From an uncultured Collinsella sp. (GTDB lineage: Bacteria > Actinomycetota > Coriobacteriia > Coriobacteriales > Coriobacteriaceae), in NCBI GenBank assembly GCA_902492825.1, contig CABUMZ010000130.1, positions 1-5,029 on the forward strand: a stretch of DNA of 5,029 nucleotides, in the 5' to 3' direction. The stretch's first letter is position 1, and each line of letters opens with the position of its first letter. Position numbers and translations under genes: made by a program. The notes under the pieces were generated by a model. That model was not told the DNA's origin. It saw only the letters and a program-made list of their open reading frames with translations, and searched no databases. Positions 1 through 5,029 of this stretch are shown one piece after another.

Positions 1-776
1 AGGCTGCAGGGCGTATTCGTCAGATAGGCTTTTCGTACCACGGCAGCGCGGCGGATTTCCTGACGATGCTCGATGCATATGAGTGGGACTTTTGCCAGAT
101 CCAGTACAATTACGCTGGAGAGCGATATCAGGCGGGAACAGCGGGGCTCATGGCCGCCGCCGAGCGAGGCCTCGCGGTGTTTGTGATGGAGCCACTGCTG
201 GGCGGGCGTTTAGCGGGCAAGCTACCGCCACGGGCCCGCGCTGTGCTCGATAGTGCCCGTGACCCGCATTTGCGCACTCCTGCCGCCTGGGGTCTTTCGT
301 GGGTCTGGAATCATCCTCAGGTGACGATGCTGCTTTCGGGTATGACCGATACCGCGCAGGTGGATGAGAATTCGTCACTGGCAGACCTCGCGTTGCCGAA
401 TTCGATGACTGCCAACCAGCTCGACACGATCGCGCACGTGCTGGATGAGTTTGAAAAATCGAATCGCGTGCCCTGCACGGGATGCGGCTACTGCATGCCA
501 TGTCCCAAGGGTATTAACATTCCCGGCTGCTTTGCCGCCTACAACGCGAGCTACGCGCATAGTTGGTTTACGGGGCTGTCGCAATACTTTACGGCGAGCG
601 CGGTGCGCACAAGCGAGGCCAAGCTGGTGAGCAATTGCGTCAAGTGCGGCAAATGCGCGCGCCACTGCCCGCAGCATATCGATATCCCCGAGCGTCTCGA
701 TGACGTGCGCCGACGCTTCCAGCCGGGCCCCGTAACGGCCATGCTTAAAGTCTTCGGCAAAACACGCTCCTCATGA
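1..776 (+). CDS. Aldo/keto reductase with C-terminal double 4Fe-4S ferredoxin-like domain (5' partial)
   Basis: Probable NAD(P)H-linked or ferredoxin-linked oxidoreductase, cytoplasmic; substrate unknown. The frame is already open at the left edge (first whole codon at base 3) and ends at TGA 774-776, leaving 257 visible residues. The visible start reads GRIRQIGFSYHG, the counterpart of the IGxS strand that touches the nicotinamide in aldo/keto reductases, followed by QIQYNY and VMEPLLGGRLAGKLP, typical of the barrel's later strands. The tail holds two cysteine clusters: CxxCxxCxxCP (Cys codons at 474, 483, 492, 501) and CxxCxxCxxxCP (636, 645, 654, 666), expected to bind two 4Fe-4S clusters. 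This order matches the COG1453-type predicted oxidoreductases. The missing N-terminal part, roughly 120-140 residues by family size, should hold the catalytic Asp, Tyr and Lys. An ATG at 66 lies inside the conserved barrel and is not the start. No terminator follows; a palindromic repeat begins right after the stop. Confidence 0.9.
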   Translation, partial: AAGRIRQIGFSYHGSAADFLTMLDAYEWDFCQIQYNYAGERYQAGTAGLMAAAERGLAVFVMEPLLGGRLAGKLPPRARAVLDSARDPHLRTPAAWGLSWVWNHPQVTMLLSGMTDTAQVDENSSLADLALPNSMTANQLDTIAHVLDEFEKSNRVPCTGCGYCMPCPKGINIPGCFAAYNASYAHSWFTGLSQYFTASAVRTSEAKLVSNCVKCGKCARHCPQHIDIPERLDDVRRRFQPGPVTAMLKVFGKTRSS

Positions 777-862
777 CCCTTTTAATATCTTGTGATGGAA
801 TAGTCCCTGTTTGCGGCAGAATAGGGCGTAAACAGGGACTATTCCACCGCAACTGAAGGGGG
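777..862 (+). repeat. Palindromic intergenic repeat, copy A
   Basis: A long imperfect inverted repeat fills the gap between the aldo/keto reductase and the oxidoreductase at 868. The arms 796-812 and 830-846 pair perfectly over 17 bp. The helix extends outward to 790 and 852 with one A/C mismatch (795/847) and one T/G pair (793/849). The loop is 813-829. The left edge CCCTTT (777-782) can pair with GAAGGG (855-860), which is the ribosome binding site of the next gene. A related copy lies at 1942-2029 with the same order of parts: pyrimidine tract, arm, loop, arm, purine tract, start codon. There is no T-run after the right arm, so it is not a standard terminator. It may be a dispersed repeat, an RNA leader or both; the function is not known to me. 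Confidence 0.85.
855..862 (+). promoter_or_regulatory. Ribosome binding site for the GTG-started oxidoreductase
   Basis: The purine run GAAGGGGG ends 5 bases before GTG at 868. It supports this non-ATG start over the in-frame TTG at 895, which has no such run in front. It also forms the right edge of palindromic repeat copy A and can pair with the repeat's left edge. Confidence 0.7.
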
Positions 863-867
863 CTGTC

Positions 868-1887
868 GTGGGCCATCGGGATTCATGTGATGATTTGCGT
901 GAGGTTCGTTGGGGCATTTTGGGCGCTGGGCACATTTCTCATCGATTTGCATCGTCGCTCAAGAAGGTCGACGGGGCACGGCTGGTGGCTGCGGCCGGCC
1001 GCACTCCTGCACATGTCGAGGAATTTTGCCGAGCGTTTTCGATCGATGCTGCGCATGGCCATGCCTCGGTCGGCGATAACGGCAATGCGGCTTATGACGC
1101 GCTGATTGCCGACCCCGATGTCGACGCAATCTACTTGGCTCTTCCGCATGGCATGCATGCGCGTTGGGCCTGTCGCGCGCTGCGCGCCGGAAAGGCCGTG
1201 CTGTGCGAAAAGCCGGCCGTTTTGAGTGAGGAAGAGGCTCTCTCGATTGCCTCCACCTCTCGTGAGCGCGGCGTGCTGTTTATGGAGGCGATGAAGAATC
1301 GGTTTTGCCCGATGCGCACTCGCGTGAAGGACTTGCTTGCGTCGGGTGAGCTTGGCCGTATTGTCTCGATTGAAAGCGTGCAAAAGCTCGATTACGGCGA
1401 GCCTCCTTCGGGCTATCTGCTTGATCCGTTGCAGGGCGGCTGTCTATATGACATGGGCTGCTATGCGGTCGGTTGGTTTGAGGATTTGCTCGCGGGCGCG
1501 TGCGAGGTTTCATCCCGTGAAGTTCGCTGGCGTGACGTATCAGGCGGCCGCGTCGATTGGGCCGACGAGATCCGTATGAGCGTCGGCGGTATACCCATTC
1601 ATATGGTGTGCGACGGCAAAGCAACATATGAAAGCCGCTTAACGATTGCCTGTGAGCGAGGCTCGTTGGAAATCGAGCGTCTCCATCGTCCCGAGCTCGC
1701 CCATGTGAAGTATTCCGACGGTCGAACGCTAGAAATAAATGCCCCGTTTGAGATCGATGATTTCTACGGCGAAATCCAGCATGCGACGCAGCTCATTCAG
1801 GCGGGGAAACTCGAGAGTCCCGTCATGCCCCTTGCCGCCACGCAGCGCTGTGCACACATCATCGATGCGATTCGTTTGAAACTTTAG
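868..1887 (+). CDS. Gfo/Idh/MocA family NAD(P)-dependent oxidoreductase
   Basis: A cytoplasmic dehydrogenase of 339 residues, the usual family size, that probably oxidises or reduces a sugar, inositol or related polyol using NAD(P). The substrate cannot be read from the sequence. The N-terminal Rossmann fold shows WGILGAGHIS (residues 15-24) with the GxxGxG dinucleotide motif at 16-21. The family EKP motif is at 114-116, where Lys115 is the expected catalytic lysine. Next come MEAMKNRFCP (139-148) and GGCLYDMGCY (190-199), in which Asp195 and Tyr199 take the place of the catalytic Asp and His found in many members. This DxGxY variant resembles the dihydrodiol/xylose dehydrogenase-like branch. 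The C-terminal TQRCAHIIDAIR helix is also typical. The GTG start is chosen because GAAGGGGG lies 5 bases upstream; it gives a 14-residue lead before the first strand. The gene is intact and ends at TAG. It is bracketed by palindromic repeats, with no clear pathway partner beside it. Confidence 0.92.
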   Translation: MGHRDSCDDLREVRWGILGAGHISHRFASSLKKVDGARLVAAAGRTPAHVEEFCRAFSIDAAHGHASVGDNGNAAYDALIADPDVDAIYLALPHGMHARWACRALRAGKAVLCEKPAVLSEEEALSIASTSRERGVLFMEAMKNRFCPMRTRVKDLLASGELGRIVSIESVQKLDYGEPPSGYLLDPLQGGCLYDMGCYAVGWFEDLLAGACEVSSREVRWRDVSGGRVDWADEIRMSVGGIPIHMVCDGKATYESRLTIACERGSLEIERLHRPELAHVKYSDGRTLEINAPFEIDDFYGEIQHATQLIQAGKLESPVMPLAATQRCAHIIDAIRLKL

Positions 1888-1892
1888 GGCGT

Positions 1893-1949
1893 GGGGCATG
1901 GCACCAGCGCTTGGAATGCCTGGAGGTCTTTGTCCCTGATGCCCCTTTT
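1893..1949 (+). terminator. Possible weak terminator after the oxidoreductase
   Basis: GGGGCAT at 1893-1899 can pair with ATGCCCC at 1939-1945, followed at once by TTTT (1946-1949). Inside lies a second hairpin, GGCA-CCA with TGG-aa-TGCC (1900-1920). The long distance between the outer arms and the short T-run make it a weak candidate. The CCCC used here is the same tract that can pair with the ribosome binding site of nfo, so the two pairings exclude each other. Confidence 0.35.
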
Positions 1950-2029
1950 ATAACTTGCGGTGGAATACGGTCTGTTTGCGCCAAAATAAGGCACCAATAG
2001 ACCGTATTTCACCGCAACTGATGAGGGGG
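1942..2029 (+). repeat. Palindromic intergenic repeat, copy B
   Basis: A second copy of the repeat at 777-862, placed directly before nfo. Arms 1955-1976 and 1996-2017 pair over 22 positions, 20 Watson-Crick plus G/T at 1963/2009 and 1974/1998. Both of the latter would be G-U pairs in a + strand RNA. The loop 1977-1995 keeps 12 of 15 core positions of copy A (815-type core GCG, CA, AATA, GGC). At 1968-1971 the left arm reads CGGT where copy A reads GTCC (803-806), and the right arm has changed to match, so pairing is kept. CCCCTT (1942-1947) can pair with GAGGGG (2023-2028), the ribosome binding site. The shared right edge ACCGCAACTGA leads into the purine tract in both copies. Confidence 0.85.
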
Positions 2030-2037
2030 AGCTGGAG

Positions 2038-2904
2038 ATGCTGACAATCGGATGTCATCTTTCGACGACGAAGGGCTATCGGGCAATGGGGGAGACGGCG
2101 TTGTCCATTGGTGCCAATACCTTTGCGTTCTTTACGCGCAACCCGCGCGGTGGCAAGGCAAAAGACCTTGACATGGATGACGTGGCGGCTCTGCGCGAGC
2201 TTATGGCGCAAAACGACTTTGGACCGCTGGTGGCGCATGCCCCGTATACTTATAACCCCTGCTCCGCTAAGGAGCGGGCGCGAGAGTTTGCCTTGGAGGC
2301 TATGGCGGAAGATTTGCAGCGCATGGAAGCGCTGCCCAGCAACTACTACAACTTCCATCCCGGTGCGCATGTGGGGCAGGGCTCCGACGCCGGCATTCAG
2401 ATGATCGTCGACACCCTGTGCCAGGTGATGTTTGAGGGCCAGCAGACGACGGTGCTGCTCGAGACCATGGCCGGCAAGGGCACCGAGGTGGGCCGCAGCT
2501 TTGAGGAGCTGGCGTGCATTATCAAGGGCGTTGCCGCCCAGTGCCCAGAGCTGTCCGATAAGCTGGGCGTTTGTTTGGACACCTGCCATGTGAGCGATGC
2601 TGGCTACGACATCATCCATGATCTGGACGGCGTACTCGACGAGTTCGACCGCGTGGTGGGTATCGATCGTCTGCATGCCGTACACATCAACGATTCGAAG
2701 AACCCCTGCGGCGCCCATAAAGATCGTCACGAGTGCATCGGCAAGGGATACCTTGGCAGCGAGGAATTTGGTGGCGGTATACAGGTTATGCAGAATATTG
2801 TATCGAATGGCCGCTTGCGCGCATTGCCATTCATTTTGGAGACACCGAACGAACTTGCAGGTTATGCGGCTGAAATCAAACTGTTAAGGTCATTGCAGCA
2901 GTAA
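2038..2904 (+). CDS. nfo: Endonuclease IV (AP endonuclease)
   Basis: A 288-residue base-excision repair enzyme that cuts DNA 5' to abasic sites, leaving a 3'-hydroxyl, and also trims blocked 3' ends. It is cytoplasmic and depends on three metal ions, normally zinc. The sequence spans the whole TIM barrel, starting MLTIGCHLS and running through VAHAPY, FHPGAH, LLETMAGKGTEVG, VCLDTCHVSDAGYD, HINDSKNPCG and KDRHECIGKG. All nine metal ligands known in the E. coli enzyme can be matched: His67, His107, Glu142, Asp181, His184, His216, Asp229, His231 and Glu268. Length is normal (E. coli Nfo is about 285 residues). The ATG at 2038 follows GAGGGGG with 8 bases between. The leader is palindromic repeat copy B, so expression may depend on that structure. 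The gene stands apart from its neighbours, with 150 bases before and 147 after. No damage or frameshift is visible. Confidence 0.97.
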   Translation: MLTIGCHLSTTKGYRAMGETALSIGANTFAFFTRNPRGGKAKDLDMDDVAALRELMAQNDFGPLVAHAPYTYNPCSAKERAREFALEAMAEDLQRMEALPSNYYNFHPGAHVGQGSDAGIQMIVDTLCQVMFEGQQTTVLLETMAGKGTEVGRSFEELACIIKGVAAQCPELSDKLGVCLDTCHVSDAGYDIIHDLDGVLDEFDRVVGIDRLHAVHINDSKNPCGAHKDRHECIGKGYLGSEEFGGGIQVMQNIVSNGRLRALPFILETPNELAGYAAEIKLLRSLQQ

Positions 2905-2965
2905 TGGCTGCCATAAAGTGGGACGCTCCATTCACGTTATGGGTTTGTTTCAATCAGTTTTCTAA

Positions 2966-2994
2966 TTGCAGATTCTTCCAAGCGGGTGCATAAT
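2966..2994 (+). promoter_or_regulatory. Candidate sigma-70-type promoter for the amino acid transporter
   Basis: TTGCAG (2966-2971) and CATAAT (2989-2994) are separated by 17 bases. The -10 box matches TATAAT at five of six positions; the -35 box keeps only the TTG. Transcription would begin near 3001, giving a leader of about 50 bases. The surrounding 147-base gap is noticeably more A+T-rich than the genes, as expected of a promoter region. An imperfect inverted repeat, TGCATAAT (2987-2994) against TTTTTGCA (3004-3011), overlaps the -10 box and could be an operator, but this is weak. Confidence 0.4.
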
Positions 2995-3038
2995 AACCCT
3001 CAGTTTTTGCAGACCTCTGAATCACGTGGGGTCATTGG

Positions 3039-3044
3039 AAGGAG
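3039..3044 (+). promoter_or_regulatory. Ribosome binding site that fixes the lipoprotein start
   Basis: AAGGAG lies 7 bases before ATG 3052. It shows that the longer in-frame opening from GTG 2986 is not used, since that would put 22 non-signal residues ahead of the signal peptide. Confidence 0.85.
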
Positions 3045-3051
3045 ACTGATT

Positions 3052-3912
3052 ATGAAGCTGAAGAAGCTTGGCGCATTTGCCGCCACGGGTGCTATGGCGC
3101 TCGCCCTCGCTCTGACGGGCTGCGGCTCGTCCAACGCCACCTCTGGTTCTAATGCCGGTTCCAGCAGCTCTGACGACGCTAAGGTCGAGAAGGTCGACGG
3201 CTCCAAGGAGTACGCGCTCGTCAAGGACGGTACGCTGACCGTCGGCACCTCTGCCGAGTACGCTCCGTTTGAGTACAAGGATGACAACGGCGATTATCAG
3301 GGCTTTGACCTTGAGCTCATCAAGGCTATCGGCGACAAGCTGGGCCTGGATGTCGAGTATGTCAACAATGACTTTGACACGCTGGTTCCGGGCGTCGCTT
3401 CGGGCGCCAAATATGACGTTTCCATCGCGGCTATCACCGACACGCCCGAGCGTGAGAAGGAAGTCACTTTCTCCGATTCCTACTACATGGACGATCAGGC
3501 TATCGTGACCAAGGTCGATAACACCGACATCACGGCCGACAACTACAGCGAGAAGCTCAACAACGCCGATGCTACCATCATCGTCCAGTCTGGCTCGACC
3601 GCCGAGTCTTTTGCCCAGGAGAACTTCCCCAAGGCCAAGATTGTCCCCTACAAGGACGCCACCGAGTGCTTCAGCGCCCTGCAGTCCGATAAGGGCGACG
3701 CCGTAGTCACCAACCGCTCCGTTGCCAGCCAGCTGACCGCCGAGCAGTTCAACACCTGCCAGACCATTAAGCAGATTAGCACCGGCGAGGAGTACGCCAT
3801 CGCCATCAACCAGGGCAACACCAAGCTCAAGGACGACATCAACCAGGCCATCAAGGACCTGACCGATGACGGTACCGTTGACGCCCTCATGGCTAAGTAC
3901 AACATCAAGTAA
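3052..3912 (+). CDS. Amino acid ABC transporter substrate-binding lipoprotein
   Basis: A 286-residue binding protein that captures a polar amino acid outside the cell and hands it to the permease encoded just downstream. It opens with a lipoprotein signal: MKLKK, a hydrophobic stretch, then LALTGC, with Cys24 the expected lipidated residue. A Ser/Gly/Asn/Asp-rich tether (25-45) follows. The rest is one SBP_bac_3 fold (PF00497 type): TVGTSAEYAPFEY (63-75), GFDLELIKAIG (84-94), the DTLVPGVASGAKYDVSIAAIT region, TPEREKEVTFSDSYY (131-145) and VQSGSTAE (178-185). Arg134 corresponds to the arginine that holds the ligand carboxylate in GlnH and HisJ. The lobe-two motif reads DAVVTN (216-221), with Asn221 where GlnH and HisJ have the Asp that binds the ligand's amino group. 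Ligand choice (glutamine, glutamate, arginine, cystine or other) cannot be settled. The start is set by AAGGAG 7 bases upstream. A candidate promoter precedes it and a strong hairpin follows. Confidence 0.95.
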   Translation: MKLKKLGAFAATGAMALALALTGCGSSNATSGSNAGSSSSDDAKVEKVDGSKEYALVKDGTLTVGTSAEYAPFEYKDDNGDYQGFDLELIKAIGDKLGLDVEYVNNDFDTLVPGVASGAKYDVSIAAITDTPEREKEVTFSDSYYMDDQAIVTKVDNTDITADNYSEKLNNADATIIVQSGSTAESFAQENFPKAKIVPYKDATECFSALQSDKGDAVVTNRSVASQLTAEQFNTCQTIKQISTGEEYAIAINQGNTKLKDDINQAIKDLTDDGTVDALMAKYNIK

Positions 3913-3933
3913 AATAGCTACTTGATTGCTCGC

Positions 3934-3965
3934 GGGCCCTTTCCGCTTTGGCGGAGAGGGCCTTT
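3934..3965 (+). terminator. Strong hairpin after the binding-protein gene
   Basis: A 12-bp stem, GGCCCTTTCCGC (3935-3946) with GCGGAGAGGGCC (3951-3962), has one G-U pair and a TTTG loop. It is followed only by TTT then GCGCTTCTCTT, so the T-tract is broken. It is either a partly read-through intrinsic terminator or a stabiliser of the upstream mRNA's 3' end. Because the permease of the same transporter comes next, read-through is expected. Confidence 0.7.
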
Positions 3966-3976
3966 GCGCTTCTCTT

Positions 3977-4002
3977 GACGGAGAGCATTTCCGTCTCGTT
4001 TT
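3977..4002 (+). terminator. Second, smaller hairpin in the binding protein-permease gap
   Basis: GACGGA (3977-3982) pairs with TCCGTC (3990-3995) across a 7-base loop, followed by TCGTTTT (3996-4002). It is shorter and less stable than the hairpin 12 bases upstream. It could be a back-up terminator or a structured 5' end for the permease message. Confidence 0.4.
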
Positions 4003-4020
4003 GCCGACAACTTCTACGAT

Positions 4021-4025
4021 AGGAG
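4021..4025 (+). promoter_or_regulatory. Ribosome binding site supporting the TTG start of the permease
   Basis: AGGAG ends 5 bases before TTG 4031. The first in-frame ATG (4106) has no such site and would remove the positively charged residues ahead of the hydrophobic signal segment, so TTG is preferred. Confidence 0.7.
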
Positions 4026-4030
4026 CCACC

Positions 4031-5029
4031 TTGTCTCGACTGAACAAAGGGGCTGCGGAGCAGCGTTTTCCACTGCCCGCCTTGCTCCAAAAGCTAGTCT
4101 GCGTCATGGCCGTGGCGCTCGCGCTGGTGTGTGTGGGGACATATGCGCCCACGACCGCCCAGGCGCTTGAGACCGCAAAGATTACCGCTCGACCCAACAC
4201 CGGTTCGGGCAGCGCTGTGGTCGGCGGTACCGAGACGCGCATTACCTGGGAGGTCCAGGCCGATGCCGATGAGGAGCTGAGCGGTCTTTCTTTGACGTTT
4301 GTCGACGGCACGACGTTTGGTACCGATGACACGCGATTGACGATGCTCTCGGGCGAGGACCTCATGGATCGTACGCCCATGAAACCCACGTGCAAGGCTG
4401 ATGGCCAGACGCTCAAGATTGACTTTGGCGAGACGGCGCCTGCCGGCGGCTTTTTCCGTGTCGAGGTTTACGGCGTGACCTTCCCCGTCGAGGGCGGCGA
4501 TGAGGCCTTTAGCGGCACCTACACTTTGGCCGATGGCTCGACCAAGAAGATCTCCAAGATTCCGTCGGTGGAGATCAAGGGCGTGACGGCCTTCGATAAC
4601 TTCCTGGCCGATCTTAAGGAGCAGCCGTGGGTCGAGGCCTGGAACTCCAATATGTTCCTGCGCCTGTTCTTGAACCCGGTCATTTTGGTCCAGAGCCTGC
4701 CGATCGTCTTCAAGGGCTTCCTCATGTCGCTCTCGATCGTGCTTGTGGCGTTTCCGCTGGCAATTCCCTTCGGTTTCGCCCTATCGCTCATGCGCATTTC
4801 CAAGTCGCGCATCCTGCGCTGCCTTGCCGGTATCTACGTGAATATCATTCGCGGTACGCCGGCGTTCCTGCAGATCTATATCGCGTTCTTCGGTCTGCCG
4901 TTGGCCGGCGTCAAGGTTGATGACTACGTGCTCGGCGTCATCGTCATGGCCATGAATTCGTCTGCCTATCTGTGTGAGATCTTCCGTGCCGGTATTCAAT
5001 CGATCCCCAAGGGCCAAAACGAGGCTGCT
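4031..5029 (+). CDS. Amino acid ABC transporter permease with N-terminal extracytoplasmic domain (3' partial)
   Basis: Membrane channel subunit of a polar amino acid importer (HisM/GlnP type), partner of the lipoprotein upstream. From the TTG start, 333 residues are open to the last base. Residues 1-45 look like a signal peptide: charged RLNK and K21, hydrophobic 22-36, and a likely cut after AQA (43-45). Residues 46 to about 210 are hydrophilic, rich in Thr, Gly, Asp and Val with alternating patterns that suggest beta strands, and contain one Cys (121). I do not recognise this domain; it is shorter than an SBP_bac_3 domain and lacks its motifs. The permease fold starts near 215: a membrane segment at about 225-253, another at 264-290 bearing YVNIIRGTPAFLQIY (269-283) and FFGLP, a third near 299-314, then CEIFRAGIQSIPKGQNEAA, the start of the EAA loop that docks on the ATPase. 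Further membrane segments and the ATPase gene should follow outside the window. Confidence 0.9.
   Translation, partial: MSRLNKGAAEQRFPLPALLQKLVCVMAVALALVCVGTYAPTTAQALETAKITARPNTGSGSAVVGGTETRITWEVQADADEELSGLSLTFVDGTTFGTDDTRLTMLSGEDLMDRTPMKPTCKADGQTLKIDFGETAPAGGFFRVEVYGVTFPVEGGDEAFSGTYTLADGSTKKISKIPSVEIKGVTAFDNFLADLKEQPWVEAWNSNMFLRLFLNPVILVQSLPIVFKGFLMSLSIVLVAFPLAIPFGFALSLMRISKSRILRCLAGIYVNIIRGTPAFLQIYIAFFGLPLAGVKVDDYVLGVIVMAMNSSAYLCEIFRAGIQSIPKGQNEAA

Noticed and set aside
66..68. ATG as the start of the aldo/keto reductase
   Set aside because: Conserved barrel sequence (IGFSYHG) continues upstream in the same frame to the window edge, so the gene begins outside.
790..852. Repeat copy A as a rho-independent terminator of the aldo/keto reductase
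   Set aside because: The right arm is followed by CTGAAGGGGG, not a T-run; the T-run is on the left side, before the stem.
883..1627. Minus-strand and alternate-frame open frames within the oxidoreductase
   Set aside because: All lie inside the Gfo/Idh/MocA gene, have no recognisable motifs, and are expected in G+C-rich coding DNA.
777..2029. The two palindromes as a CRISPR array or insertion-sequence ends
   Set aside because: There are only two copies, about 1.2 kb apart, with intact host genes between them, no regular spacers, no transposase and no visible target duplications.
1948..2730. A 260-codon open frame on the minus strand opposite nfo
   Set aside because: It is antisense to a clear endonuclease IV and its end simply reads through palindromic repeat copy B; no family features are visible.
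2895..2911. GCAGC/GCTGC hairpin at the end of nfo as a terminator
   Set aside because: The stem is only 5 bp, overlaps the coding end, and is followed by CATAAAG with no T-tract.
2986..3051. Upstream GTG start for the binding protein
   Set aside because: It would add 22 residues before a complete lipoprotein signal, overlap the candidate promoter, and lacks a ribosome binding site; ATG 3052 has AAGGAG 7 bases upstream.
3022..4416. A 464-codon open frame on the minus strand opposite the binding protein and permease start
   Set aside because: It covers two well-supported + strand genes and the hairpin gap, has no recognisable domain and shows low-complexity Val/Leu/Gly runs typical of the mirror of biased codons.

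Overview
The window is a run of five genes, all on the + strand, from a G+C-rich bacterium. Gene content, the high-G+C codon use and the style of the lipoprotein and permease suggest a gut actinobacterium of the Coriobacteriia, most like Collinsella. That placement is an inference from general resemblance; no rRNA or marker gene is present to confirm it.

Layout: (1) 1-776, the C-terminal two thirds of an aldo/keto reductase fused to a double-cluster ferredoxin-like tail, cut by the left edge; (2) 868-1887, a complete Gfo/Idh/MocA-type NAD(P)-dependent oxidoreductase; (3) 2038-2904, a complete endonuclease IV (nfo) with all nine expected zinc ligands; (4) 3052-3912, a complete lipoprotein substrate-binding protein of a polar amino acid ABC transporter; (5) 4031 to the right edge, the matching HisM/GlnP-type permease, starting at TTG and carrying an unusual N-terminal secreted domain of about 170 residues. 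The permease frame is open to the last base, so its end and the expected ATPase gene lie outside.

The most interesting non-coding signal is a pair of related imperfect palindromes, at about 777-862 and 1942-2029. Each sits directly in front of a gene (2 and 3). They share outer stem arms, a loop core and a right edge that holds the downstream gene's Shine-Dalgarno sequence. Four consecutive base pairs inside the stem differ between the copies, yet pairing is kept on both sides, which points to a conserved structure rather than a conserved sequence. In both copies a pyrimidine tract at the left edge can also pair with the Shine-Dalgarno sequence at the right edge. This looks like a dispersed repeat family that may act as an RNA leader.

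Genes 4 and 5 form one transport unit: the lipoprotein captures an amino acid outside the membrane and the permease carries it in. Between them lies a strong hairpin plus a second smaller one, which could let the binding protein be made in excess of the permease. Genes 1-3 have no obvious shared pathway. No tRNA, rRNA, CRISPR array, insertion sequence or integrase was seen, and no gene-free stretch exceeds 300 bases.
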